Below are positions 15,945 through 21,514 of a stretch of DNA of 23,680 nucleotides, one piece after another (position 1 is the first letter of the stretch; every line of letters begins with the position of its first letter). Source of the stretch: a virus; the IMG/VR virus record IMGVR_UViG_3300020446_000080, positions 1-23,680 of that record. One strand, given 5' to 3'. The translations under genes and the position numbers were made by a program. Below the pieces are notes generated by a model. It was not told the origin of the DNA and did not search any database. It worked only from the letters and a program-made list of their open reading frames with translations.

Positions 15945-16350
15945 ACGGCTCTTCCCAATCATCTGTAAAGACGCTGTCCAGATGTTTGATGATGTCTGGC
16001 GGCAAATAATTGCGTGGCTCTTCGTAGCCCAGTGGTTCAGGCACATGGTCTTTACTTTCCCCATGCGTCATTTTCAGAACACGGTCCTTGATCCTTTGTT
16101 CTACCTCCGGCAACCAGTCATCCAGATTGTTTCCATGTTCTTTGTCTTCTGGAAACAGGATAGACTTGCCGTCCTTCTTGATGTCGAAGATCATGTAGTT
16201 GTGACAGCCCCATGTGTCCGTCACGACCTCATAGCCAAGGCTTTCAATCTCACCCTCGACCTCGTGCGTTCCGTTCCAGCCATCACCGTCACCGAACCCG
16301 AACTTTGAGAAGGCATCTTCCCATTCCCATGTAATGATTACTCTAGGCAT
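15934..16350 (-). CDS. Hypothetical acidic protein
   Basis: 138 residues beginning MPRVIITWEWEDAF. The first part is glycine- and aspartate-rich (FGFGDGDGW), then alternating strands (GYEVVTDTW, YMIFDI), then an acidic C-terminus ending EEPYDY. The longer open frame reaches 16467 but overlaps the upstream gene; GGAAGGA before the ATG at 16350 fixes the start. No family recognised. Confidence 0.6.
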   Translation of the reverse strand: MPRVIITWEWEDAFSKFGFGDGDGWNGTHEVEGEIESLGYEVVTDTWGCHNYMIFDIKKDGKSILFPEDKEHGNNLDDWLPEVEQRIKDRVLKMTHGESKDHVPEPLGYEEPRNYLPPDIIKHLDSVFTDDWEEPYDY

Positions 16351-16576
16351 CTTCATTCTTCCTTCCATCAATAATGTTTTGGATAGCATACTCAAAGTTA
16401 TCCCATGAGATGCCGTAGTTAGCATCAAAGCTGTTTGCGACAAGGTGCAACACCTCTGCCTTTTCATCTTCGGTCAGCGTCACTTCCATCTGTTCGCACA
16501 CGGACTCCACATCTTCAACGTGCCAATCGTTTGAGATGTATGGTGTGCCATCTTCTGTGTGTTTAATATGTGCCAT
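16343..16576 (-). CDS. Small acidic phage protein
   Basis: 77 residues, strongly acidic and helical. The arrangement VCEQMEVTLTEDEKAEVLHLVANSFDANYGISWDNFEYAI resembles a small family frequent in phage early regions (a helix, a Leu-Thr-Asp/Glu turn, then D-A-x-x-G-I-x-W), with no known function. Its ATG overlaps the stop of the upstream gene (TAATG). Acidic early proteins of this kind can act as DNA mimics, but nothing here proves that. Confidence 0.65.
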   Translation of the reverse strand: MAHIKHTEDGTPYISNDWHVEDVESVCEQMEVTLTEDEKAEVLHLVANSFDANYGISWDNFEYAIQNIIDGRKNEDA

Positions 16577-16848
16577 TAGTACACTCCAAATAAAAATTCG
16601 TTGATTGTTTCGATGTCTTCCAACACCACGAAAAAGAAATCACCCCCCGTCATGTGAAGGGCTGTGCATTCTTCTTCCAAGTCTCCTGTCCTGACGGTCA
16701 TCGGGCGCAGAATGAACTGTCCGTCACCAAAATAAAACACACACTGTTCTCTGTCCCGTAGATCATAACCACTTCTGCTGTTACCAACCACAGTCAGAAC
16801 CATACGCCTACGCTGTATGCGCTCAAATGATTTTTCAACTTCAGTCAT
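16576..16848 (-). CDS. Small hypothetical protein
   Basis: 90 residues with alternating strands (MVLTVVGN, CVFYFGDGQFILRP, DFFFVVLED), suggesting a small beta-sheet domain followed by a C-terminal helix. AGGAGG five bases before the ATG fixes the start within the end of the upstream gene; the open frame extends 14 codons further but lacks a ribosome binding site. Family not recognised. Confidence 0.6.
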   Translation of the reverse strand: MTEVEKSFERIQRRRMVLTVVGNSRSGYDLRDREQCVFYFGDGQFILRPMTVRTGDLEEECTALHMTGGDFFFVVLEDIETINEFLFGVY

Positions 16849-17020
16849 TGCTGTCCTCCTCGAATGTTCCTTCAAACATGAAGCACTCATGCTTGCCTTG
16901 AATTAATGTGATCAACTTGTCCCTCACTGCCTCGTGCAATGTATCTGGGTCTGTCCCCTTCGGTGCTTTGACGCTGAGAATATTGTCCAGCGTAAAGTCA
17001 AAAGATATTATGTCACTCAT
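16841..17020 (-). CDS. Small hypothetical protein
   Basis: 59 residues. The start ATG overlaps the stop of the upstream gene as ATGA. Two strands (ISFDFTLDNILSVKAP) lead into one helix (DTLHEAVRDKLITLIQ) and an acidic tail. Longer in-frame starts lie inside the upstream gene and are less likely. No family recognised; expression is inferred from the coupled arrangement. Confidence 0.5.
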   Translation of the reverse strand: MSDIISFDFTLDNILSVKAPKGTDPDTLHEAVRDKLITLIQGKHECFMFEGTFEEDSND

Positions 17021-17322
17021 ATCCACATTCCCTTCCATTCTGTGTCTTTTTCTTTCCACTGAATTTCAATGCCATTCTCTGGCGGCTTCTCTTGGCTGTT
17101 CGACATGAAGTCCCAGCCAGAATTGTGATAGCTGTTGACTGCGATAATCTCACGGTCTAGCAGTTCGTAATACTGGCGCAGTCTATCAACAAACATTTTT
17201 AGATCACCCCACTTGATGTGGTCAGTCGGGTGGGTGGTGAACATGATGCCGTCACCCATCAGGTCACCATGTTCATTCGCCATATCCATCTCTTCAATCA
17301 TCAACTGTTTTAGCTTTCCCAT
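17017..17322 (-). CDS. Hypothetical protein
   Basis: 101 residues; N-terminal helix rich in Met and Glu, then a segment with THPTDHIKWGDLKMFVDRLRQYYELLDREII that reads as a turn followed by an amphipathic helix. The start overlaps the upstream stop (TAATG). It is one of the small, tightly coupled early genes; the function is unknown. Confidence 0.6.
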   Translation of the reverse strand: MGKLKQLMIEEMDMANEHGDLMGDGIMFTTHPTDHIKWGDLKMFVDRLRQYYELLDREIIAVNSYHNSGWDFMSNSQEKPPENGIEIQWKEKDTEWKGMWI

Positions 17323-17756
17323 TAGCTTGCCTCCGCGTATGCCCGTAGCATCTCGCTGTGCCTCATGCTGGCAGTCTCATGCCAGTGTTTTGACTCCTCG
17401 TAGTTTTCAGGGTCAAATCGACTTTCAAAAATCTTTACATACATTTCTTTATCGTAATCATCCCAACTGATGATGTAGAAGAAGTCGCACCAATGGTAAT
17501 CATCCATAAACATCTCAATCCCAACAGCTTCAAACTGTGGAAGCAGACGAATCTCACCGCCCTTGGGGTTTTTGTTTGCCGCAACAAACGCTGCCGCAAA
17601 TTCATCAGCTTCCCATCTTGGCAGAGGCCAAGCATATGACTTGGCATCCTCAATGTGCGCTGCCGCACCTTGTGGGTATCCATCATAGTGTTTGTAAACC
17701 CCGTAGTAAGATTTATCGTTTTTGTCCTCGAAAAAATATACCGCTCTTGTACCCAT
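17322..17756 (-). CDS. Hypothetical protein, MGTRAxY-type phage family
   Basis: 144 residues. The start MGTRAVYFFED and the following YYGVYKHYDGYPQGAAAHI belong to a pattern seen repeatedly in phage proteins (a short strand, then a K-H-x-D-G-Y-P motif). No enzymatic activity is known to me. The ATG overlaps the stop of the upstream gene (TAATG); five further in-frame codons upstream are therefore not used. Aromatic residues are abundant. Confidence 0.65.
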   Translation of the reverse strand: MGTRAVYFFEDKNDKSYYGVYKHYDGYPQGAAAHIEDAKSYAWPLPRWEADEFAAAFVAANKNPKGGEIRLLPQFEAVGIEMFMDDYHWCDFFYIISWDDYDKEMYVKIFESRFDPENYEESKHWHETASMRHSEMLRAYAEAS

Positions 17757-18004
17757 TAGCTTACCCTCCAACCTTCATTATCCAGATAAATTAACATATG
17801 ATCCATGTACCTTGGTTCGATGACCAAAGACCGACCAAAGAACTGCCAGTTTATACCAGCATTGAATGCCTCTCTTGATTCTTCTTCCAACCAATCAGCC
17901 GCACTATCGTTCATAGGCTGAACCAACATGATTGAACCTTCGTTGATGAACTTGAAATCACCGTCCTTGATCCACGAACCTTGGTCTTGTGTTTGTGTTG
18001 TCAT
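17756..18004 (-). CDS. First gene of early operon, hypothetical protein
   Basis: 82 residues. GGAGG stands eight to nine bases before the ATG at 18004. A longer in-frame start at 18085 would lie upstream of the promoter at 18045-18072 and is rejected. The protein is mixed alpha/beta (DFKFINEGSIMLVQP, WQFFGRSLVIEPRYMDHMLIYL) with no recognised family. Being first behind the early promoter it should be among the earliest products made, which suggests a host- or regulation-directed role, but that is inference. Confidence 0.65.
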   Translation of the reverse strand: MTTQTQDQGSWIKDGDFKFINEGSIMLVQPMNDSAADWLEEESREAFNAGINWQFFGRSLVIEPRYMDHMLIYLDNEGWRVS

Positions 18005-18044
18005 ATCACTTGTCCTCCGATATAATAACGTAACTTCTAAGACC

Positions 18045-18072
18045 ATATTATAAGACCACATGGGATAGTCAA
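18045..18072 (-). promoter_or_regulatory. Early promoter, minus strand, with GGGATA-type box
   Basis: TTGACT (18072-18067), 16-bp spacer, TAATAT (18050-18045), about 34 bases of leader before the first early gene. The spacer contains TATCCCAT, the same core found in three other minus-strand promoters of this window. Identical -35 and -10 hexamers and the same 16-bp spacing recur at 22020-22047. Confidence 0.7.
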
Positions 18073-18142
18073 GCATAAAATGCACATTACTATAAAGTTT
18101 TTTCCGCCCTTTAACTTTTCAAAAGTTTTTTTCAAATATGCC

Positions 18143-18216
18143 GTTACAAACGTTACAAACGTTACAACCCTTGTACAGCAACGGTTACAGCTGTAACACT
18201 TCTGTAACGTTGTAAC
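18143..18216 (+). repeat. GTTACA/TGTAAC box array, candidate operator or origin iterons
   Basis: Four direct GTTACA boxes start at 18143, 18152, 18161 (exactly 9 bp apart) and 18184; three inverted TGTAAC boxes start at 18192, 18203 and 18211. The innermost pair forms the perfect palindrome GTTACAGCTGTAAC (18184-18197). A degenerate TGTACA is at 18172. An AT-rich stretch with AACTTTT/AAAAGTT symmetry (18113-18127) lies next to it. The array fills the 240-base divergent gap between the early operon promoter and the small terminase gene. It could bind a regulator of the packaging genes or mark a replication origin. Confidence 0.8.
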
Positions 18217-18243
18217 ACCATTCAGTCCGCACAGGAGTGGTTT

Positions 18244-18831
18244 TTGAAATCTGAAATTAAACAACCCAAAAAAAACACTATAGGCAAAGTCGGCAGACCA
18301 GCAGGACTGACAGAAAGACAGAAGACTTTTGCCAAGCTTTATGTCGAGGGGCGGCACAGTAATGCTGAGTGTGCAAGAATGGCAGGGTATGCAGAAAAGT
18401 CTGCCAGAGTACAGGCCAGCAAATTTCTGAATGGTACAGATTTTCCAGAAGTTGTCGAACTGATAAAAGAACTCAAACAGGCGGCTGAAAGAAAATATGG
18501 TGTGACCCTGATGCACCAGCTTAAACGTCTGGACGAACTGTCGAGGGGTGCGGAAGAGGCAGGACAATATTCTGCCGCAATCAATGCTGAGAAAATCCGC
18601 TCTGCTTTGGGCGGTCTTACTATTGACAGACGTGAACAGCAACATATCCATCAGCTTGACAACATGAGTAAGCAGGACATTGTTGCCCGTCTAGCTGAAC
18701 TGCGGAAATCATATCCACACGCATTCATTGAAGGGGAAATAGCGGATGCCAAAGCTATTGAACACAGAGAAGAAACTGTGGCTGTCTTTGAAGAAGTCCC
18801 TGCCGAAAAAAACCCATTGCCAACGGATTGA
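18244..18831 (+). CDS. terS: Terminase small subunit
   Basis: 195 residues. Terminase small subunits recognise the packaging site and pass the DNA to the large subunit. The segment LTERQKTFAKLYVEGRHSNA, followed by ECARMAGYAEKSARVQASKFL (about 22-62), is the N-terminal helix-turn-helix of the Terminase_2 type; a helical oligomerisation region follows (about 75-150), then an acidic tail. The start codon is TTG, with AGGAG six bases upstream at 18233-18237. The GTTACA array lies directly upstream. The large subunit gene is not adjacent but about 3.4 kb further on, beyond the minus-strand island. Confidence 0.8.
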   Translation: MKSEIKQPKKNTIGKVGRPAGLTERQKTFAKLYVEGRHSNAECARMAGYAEKSARVQASKFLNGTDFPEVVELIKELKQAAERKYGVTLMHQLKRLDELSRGAEEAGQYSAAINAEKIRSALGGLTIDRREQQHIHQLDNMSKQDIVARLAELRKSYPHAFIEGEIADAKAIEHREETVAVFEEVPAEKNPLPTD

Positions 18832-19162
18832 GAACCGTGTTTCAGAAGGGATGCCAGACTGTTATCTGTGCATTGATGGCGTACCCGTATGGGTTGAATT
18901 AAAAATAACAAAAAATAACGCAATCGAGATACAACCCTCACAGATTGCATGGCATACCAGCCATTCTCGCTGTGGTGGTGTAAGTTTTTTTCTTGCTTAC
19001 AGCCCCTCTGAGAGGCTTGCTTTTTTATTTGACGGGGGTTTAGCAGCCCAGATCCAAGGTGCGCGGTTCGATGACCTGCGGCCTGCGGCCTTATTCTCTG
19101 GTGATCTAGATTCCTGTGCCTCGAACCTGCGGCCTGCGGCCTGCGCCCTCTGGTCTCTATAA
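18746..19162 (+). CDS. VRR-NUC domain nuclease with repeat-derived tail
   Basis: 138 residues. PD-(D/E)XK signature of the VRR-NUC family: E29 in the first helix, GMPD at 35-38 (D38), V-E51-L-K53 (VELK) and Q66. In phages these small nucleases are placed with replication or packaging genes and may cut branched or terminal DNA. It begins 86 bases inside terS, with GGGGAAA upstream, so it is probably co-expressed with it. The conserved domain ends near residue 98; residues 110-138 are encoded partly by two copies of the GC-rich repeat, giving LRPAA at 111-115 and again at 129-133. Confidence 0.75.
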   Translation: MPKLLNTEKKLWLSLKKSLPKKTHCQRIENRVSEGMPDCYLCIDGVPVWVELKITKNNAIEIQPSQIAWHTSHSRCGGVSFFLAYSPSERLAFLFDGGLAAQIQGARFDDLRPAALFSGDLDSCASNLRPAACALWSL

Positions 19163-19193
19163 AAAAGTGGGTCGCCTGCGGCCTGCGCCTGCG
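19075..19193 (+). repeat. GC-rich repeat copies 1-3 (CCTGCGGCCTGCGGCCT)
   Basis: Copies at 19075-19091, 19126-19147 (extended by one unit) and 19174-19193 (variant), all in the same orientation. The unit CCTGCGG is repeated within each copy and can fold as GGCC-TGC-GGCC. The first two lie within the end of the VRR-NUC frame; the third forms the loop of the terminator at 19161-19198. Confidence 0.85.
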
Positions 19194-19198
19194 ACCCA
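19161..19198 (-). terminator. Intrinsic terminator of the minus-strand island
   Basis: Minus strand: TGGGTCGC (19198-19191) pairs with GCGACCCA (19175-19168) across a 15-nt loop made of the GC-rich repeat, followed by C and TTTTTT (19166-19161). It would stop transcripts of the GP88-like gene from running into the nuclease and terS genes. Another dyad, TGCCCAG/CTGGGCA (19242-19274), lies just after that gene's stop. Confidence 0.75.
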
Positions 19199-19282
19199 TA
19201 GTTATTGGAGAATCTAAAATGATCATGATTAGAATAAGAAATGCCCAGACTGTTGTCAATAATCAGCCTGGGCAATGTGCTC

Positions 19283-19957
19283 CTAGTGTTTCGGATAGCA
19301 AACTGTTTTAACTTCACGCGACCAGCAAGCGCGGCAATTGCCACAGTAACCAAGGTCAATCTTACCAATCTGTTTTTCTTTCTTGGCGGTTTCGTATTCG
19401 TCATGTGTTATCATTTCACCGTTCTTTTTTGTCCGGTATGCTTCGCACATTTTGCCGACAGGGGCTTTATATCCGGTGATAACTGCGCTTGAATGCTCCC
19501 AGCTTTCAGGCGGGTTATCGTCAACCATTGTTGCGCTGTATCTTACAACAGCGTTGTCTGGTAAAGCTTCAATCTTCAAAGCTTCCTGCCAGAATTTCCT
19601 TTCTTTTGTGGGGATCCAGTGTTTTTTGTTTGGCGTTAATCTGCACACTGCAATAATTTTAAGGCAATGTGCAACGCTTCGCACGTCGCCAGAATCGAAC
19701 CAACGCATCGTATCTTTACGGGACTTGTTCAACAATGCTGCCATATCAACGGCAAAATTTGCAGAGTTAAGAAAGTCTAGTCTGGCCTGCATGGCATTCT
19801 GAACAACAGGCCACGGATAAGCCCCCTTCATTGCGTAGCAGTCAAAACAGACTGAGCCTTTAATCTTCGCTAGCTTTTGACCCGTAACGCAACCAAAAGC
19901 AGATATATTGAAACTGTCCCCTGGCATTTTTTTGGGTTTTGATAACATAGCAACCAT
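19283..19957 (-). CDS. GP88-like phage protein with cysteine clusters
   Basis: 224 residues resembling the Gene product 88 family first named in mycobacteriophages: MPGDSFNISAFGC near 11-23, then C37-F-D-C40-YAMKGAY, and a C-terminal CGNCRAC (C205, C208, C211) with C220. The cysteines could bind zinc or an iron-sulfur cluster; a relationship to radical-SAM-like folds has been considered, but no function is established. AGGAG nine bases before the ATG fixes the start. It has its own promoter (19989-20017) and terminator (19161-19198), so it is a monocistronic unit at the edge of the island. The family name is from memory. Confidence 0.75.
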   Translation of the reverse strand: MVAMLSKPKKMPGDSFNISAFGCVTGQKLAKIKGSVCFDCYAMKGAYPWPVVQNAMQARLDFLNSANFAVDMAALLNKSRKDTMRWFDSGDVRSVAHCLKIIAVCRLTPNKKHWIPTKERKFWQEALKIEALPDNAVVRYSATMVDDNPPESWEHSSAVITGYKAPVGKMCEAYRTKKNGEMITHDEYETAKKEKQIGKIDLGYCGNCRACWSREVKTVCYPKH

Positions 19958-19988
19958 GTTTTTATTCTCCTATTGTTATAGTCTCTTT

Positions 19989-20017
19989 ATTGTATGGGAT
20001 ATTCCCACATTATGCAA
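19989..20017 (-). promoter_or_regulatory. Promoter of the GP88-like gene with GGGAATATCCC operator
   Basis: TTGCAT (20017-20012), 17-bp spacer, TACAAT (19994-19989). The spacer holds TGTGGGAATATCCCA, with TGGGA/TCCCA arms forming the most complete dyad of the four related promoters. Its position in the spacer would allow a bound protein to block RNA polymerase. Confidence 0.7.
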
Positions 20018-20025
20018 GCCACAAT

Positions 20026-20082
20026 CCTGCGGCCTGCGGCCTTGTTCTTTTTATGTAATCCTGCGGCCTGCGGCCTGCGGCT
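20026..20082 (+). repeat. GC-rich repeat copies 4 and 5
   Basis: CCTGCGGCCTGCGGCCT at 20026-20042 and an extended copy at 20060-20082, both preceded by AAT and in the same orientation as copies 1-3. Copy 5 is followed by CGCGCTTTATGTATA, a flank shared with copy 6. They lie in the gap between the GP88-like promoter and the upstream terminator. Confidence 0.85.
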
Positions 20083-20097
20083 CCGCGCTTTATGTAT

Positions 20098-20134
20098 AAA
20101 AAAAATAAAACTGGATCAGCTTGCGCTGATCCAG
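20098..20134 (-). terminator. Intrinsic terminator with GCAA tetraloop
   Basis: Minus strand: CTGGATCAGC (20134-20125), loop GCAA, GCTGATCCAG (20120-20111), then TTTTATTTTTTTT. The perfect 10-bp stem with a GNRA loop and U-tract begins five bases after the stop of the 63-residue gene. It is nearly the same hairpin as at 20356-20381, with a compensatory pair change. Confidence 0.9.
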
Positions 20135-20139
20135 TCTGA

Positions 20140-20331
20140 TCATCCATGCAGAATATCACTCAATTCCCCATCCCAGTAATCATCGTTCGCGCATTCGATT
20201 GCATCGCGCGGGGACATGCCAGCCTCGAAGTAATCACGCCAGCTTGCATCCGCTAGGTCGTGAATAGTAAATGGAAAGCCAGTCTTGTGTAATTCTCGGC
20301 TACATTCTTTTTCAAACTCTTCATATGTCAT
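20140..20331 (-). CDS. Small acidic hypothetical protein
   Basis: 63 residues, acidic, with two predicted helices (YEEFEKECSRELHK and SPRDAIECANDDYW). AAAAGGA lies upstream of the ATG, just after the hairpin at 20356-20381. It ends directly before a strong terminator, so it is the last gene of the transcription unit starting at 20625-20653. No family recognised. Confidence 0.6.
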   Translation of the reverse strand: MTYEEFEKECSRELHKTGFPFTIHDLADASWRDYFEAGMSPRDAIECANDDYWDGELSDILHG

Positions 20332-20355
20332 TTTCTTTTTCCTTTTATAAACGAA

Positions 20356-20381
20356 ACTGGGTCAGCTTGCGCTGACCCAGT
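20356..20381 (-). promoter_or_regulatory. Intercistronic GCAA hairpin
   Basis: Minus strand: ACTGGGTCAGC (20381-20371), loop GCAA, GCTGACCCAGT (20366-20356). The 11-bp perfect stem follows the stop of the 56-residue gene by 13 bases. It is followed by TTTCGTTT, a broken U-tract, and then by the ribosome binding site of the next gene, so it may be a leaky terminator or a stabiliser of upstream mRNA. Confidence 0.8.
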
Positions 20382-20394
20382 ACGGGAGAAACTC

Positions 20395-20565
20395 CTAATC
20401 ACTGATAAGTAAAACCTTGCAGTCCTCTTTCATGAAGAAAGTAACTTCATGCTTGTCTGTTCTGACGACTAGCAATCTTGTAGGCTCTTTCCCGTCCCTT
20501 TTTAGCCACGTTGTTTCAATTGTAACGTCTGCACCGTCAGTGAATATGTTTGTTGTATTACTCAT
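20395..20565 (-). CDS. Small hypothetical protein
   Basis: 56 residues: NIFTDGADVTIETTW, KRDGKEPTRLLVVRTDKHEVTF and FMKEDCKVLLIS suggest a three- to four-stranded beta sheet with no recognised family. AGGAG seven bases before the ATG fixes the start. The leader between promoter (20625-20653) and ATG is about 55 bases and holds two inverted repeats. Followed by the GCAA hairpin at 20356-20381. Confidence 0.65.
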   Translation of the reverse strand: MSNTTNIFTDGADVTIETTWLKRDGKEPTRLLVVRTDKHEVTFFMKEDCKVLLISD

Positions 20566-20584
20566 TTTTTTCTCCTAGTGTTGT

Positions 20585-20616
20585 TACCCATTTTGGGTAG
20601 TTATCCCCATGTGGGG
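20585..20616 (-). promoter_or_regulatory. Two inverted repeats in the leader of the 56-residue gene
   Basis: TACCCA-TTT-TGGGTA (20585-20599) and CCCCA-TG-TGGGG (20605-20616) lie side by side between the promoter at 20625 and the ribosome binding site. As RNA they could form two hairpins; as DNA they could be operator half-sites. Their CCCA/TGGG cores resemble the box in the nearby promoter spacers. Confidence 0.55.
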
Positions 20617-20624
20617 CTGGTTCC

Positions 20625-20653
20625 AGTATATAGGATTATCCCATAAGAAACAA
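20625..20653 (-). promoter_or_regulatory. Promoter of the 56- and 63-residue genes, with GGGATA box
   Basis: TTGTTT (20653-20648), 17-bp spacer, TATACT (20630-20625). The spacer reads CTTATGGGATAATCCTA and carries the shared TATGGGATAATCC element. Hexamers are weaker at -35 but strong at -10. Confidence 0.65.
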
Positions 20654-20671
20654 GATATTTTTTTCCTTAGT

Positions 20672-20724
20672 CCTGCGACCTGCGGCCTCGCGCTTTATAT
20701 ATCTAGTCCTGCGGCCTGCGGCCT
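20672..20724 (+). repeat. GC-rich repeat copies 6 and 7
   Basis: CCTGCGACCTGCGGCCT at 20672-20688 (one substitution) and CCTGCGGCCTGCGGCCT at 20708-20724. Both are preceded by AGT; copy 6 is followed by CGCGCTTTATATAT, close to the flank of copy 5. They lie in the gap between the promoter at 20625 and the end of the upstream gene. Confidence 0.85.
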
Positions 20725-20737
20725 GGCCCCGTATATA

Positions 20738-20751
20738 ACAGGCGCGCCTGT
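20738..20751. repeat. 14-bp perfect palindrome ACAGGCGCGCCTGT
   Basis: A perfect dyad just before the hairpin at 20759-20774, outside any gene. It could be a protein-binding site or a cruciform; no partner copy is seen in the window. Confidence 0.6.
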
Positions 20752-20758
20752 AAAGGAT

Positions 20759-20774
20759 GGGGGCCGCAGCCCCC
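20759..20774 (-). promoter_or_regulatory. UNCG-tetraloop hairpin after the 37-residue gene
   Basis: Minus strand GGGGGC-TGCG-GCCCCC: a 6-bp G/C stem closed by C-G around a UGCG loop, six bases after the stop codon. No U-tract follows. One of three near-identical copies in this island. Confidence 0.8.
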
Positions 20775-20780
20775 AGTCCC

Positions 20781-20894
20781 TCATTTCCCCTTCTCTGGTT
20801 TTTTAACAGGCTTTGGTTTTTTGACTGACTTAGGTGGTTGGATTAACGGCCCAAGCATTTCGTCCAAAAAACTCATAGGGTCTTTCTTTCCCAT
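20781..20894 (-). CDS. Lys/Pro-rich 37-residue peptide
   Basis: A short gene with a helical start (DPMSFLDEMLGPLIQ) and a tail of KxPKP repeats (PKSVKKPKPVKKPEKGK), giving a strongly basic end that may bind nucleic acid or membrane lipids. Its ATG overlaps the stop of the two-helix membrane gene (TAATG), with GGGAG upstream, so it is co-translated with it. Hairpin downstream. Function unknown. Confidence 0.55.
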   Translation of the reverse strand: MGKKDPMSFLDEMLGPLIQPPKSVKKPKPVKKPEKGK

Positions 20895-21088
20895 TACCAT
20901 CTCCCTGCTTTGATTGCGAATGCAATCCCTGTTGCTAAGATTACAGATCCCATGACTATAAACTCTATAGCCAATAGCGGAAACTCATCACGTCCCCACA
21001 GGTCTGCTCCGGTGAACAGCAGGGTTGCCCCTGCTGCTCCGAATATCACTGACATTACTCCCCAGAACATTCGTCTCTCCGTTGCCAT
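20894..21088 (-). CDS. Two-helix membrane protein (possible holin or superinfection protein)
   Basis: 64 residues with two hydrophobic segments, about 8-27 and 37-60, joined by a short polar loop (DLWGRDE). This topology fits a class II holin-like or small inner-membrane protein. It is far from the lysozyme and in the opposite operon, so a lysis role is uncertain; a membrane-acting early protein is equally possible. It overlaps the upstream gene by 34 bases. Confidence 0.65.
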   Translation of the reverse strand: MATERRMFWGVMSVIFGAAGATLLFTGADLWGRDEFPLLAIEFIVMGSVILATGIAFAIKAGRW

Positions 21089-21420
21089 GCCCAGTCTGAG
21101 ACCTTGCCTTCATACAGTCCCTTCAACCATTTTGCTTGGCCTACGTTCGAGGCATTAGTGTGAAGGCCGATCATCTGTGTTATGAACTCTCGGTCTTCAA
21201 GGGGATGATAGTCTTTTCCATCTGGTCTGTGCTCTCCGTTTATCCAAAAAACAGGACCGTGGACCAACCGCAAGAACCGTGCTCTGTCACACCATTCATC
21301 AACGGTAGCCTTTTTTATCTGGCCTATACCAATAGCCATAGTCCAGTCTATGACCGTGTATTTATAGCTGGGTAGATCTTCCCAGCCTTTGACGGATTCT
21401 GCATTCCAATTTAATGACAT
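21055..21420 (-). CDS. Hypothetical protein
   Basis: 121 residues starting MSLNWNAESV; GGAG with an A-run precedes the ATG. The frame is open four codons further but lacks a site. It is rich in Trp (eight) and charged residues, with a mixed alpha/beta pattern and no recognised family. It lies between two UNCG hairpins and overlaps the membrane-protein gene, so it belongs to the unit from the promoter at 22020-22047. Confidence 0.65.
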   Translation of the reverse strand: MSLNWNAESVKGWEDLPSYKYTVIDWTMAIGIGQIKKATVDEWCDRARFLRLVHGPVFWINGEHRPDGKDYHPLEDREFITQMIGLHTNASNVGQAKWLKGLYEGKVSDWAWQRRDECSGE

Positions 21421-21493
21421 TTTTTTCTCCATACTTATCGTTGCCGTTTCGACCTTTTGGTCTCATCAGCGACAGCACACACTGTCGGACGGC

Positions 21494-21509
21494 GGGGGCC
21501 GAAGCCCCC
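21494..21509 (-). promoter_or_regulatory. UUCG-tetraloop hairpin after the 64-residue gene
   Basis: Minus strand GGGGGC-TTCG-GCCCCC, the classic very stable cUUCGg loop, five bases after the stop codon at 21515. No U-tract follows. Second of three copies; the loop differs from the others only in its second base. Confidence 0.85.
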
Positions 21510-21514
21510 TAGTC

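Noticed and set aside
17756-18085. Longer form of the first early gene starting at 18085
   Set aside because: That start would lie upstream of the promoter -35 at 18072; the ATG at 18004 has GGAGG and is behind the promoter.
18037-18651. Open frame of 204 codons on the minus strand across the GTTACA array and terS
   Set aside because: It is antisense to the clear small terminase gene and its second half is an intergenic translation; no family-like features.
18998-19029. Possible terminator inside the VRR-NUC frame (CCTC-TGA-GAGG then T-run)
   Set aside because: The stem is short with a bulge and several bases separate it from the T-run; it lies within conserved coding sequence. Noted because of the parallel with arfA, but too weak to claim.
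19219-19314. 31-codon plus-strand frame after the island terminator, with GGAG upstream
   Set aside because: It overlaps the end of the GP88-like gene on the other strand and contains the TGCCCAG/CTGGGCA dyad, so it is better explained by those features.
19075-20724. GC-rich repeats as a CRISPR array
   Set aside because: Spacing is irregular (tens to hundreds of bases), the repeats are short and internally repetitive, and there are no cas genes or uniform spacers.
20894-21088. Two-helix membrane protein as the phage holin
   Set aside because: The topology fits, but it is in an early-type minus-strand unit far from the lysozyme; kept as membrane protein without a lysis claim.
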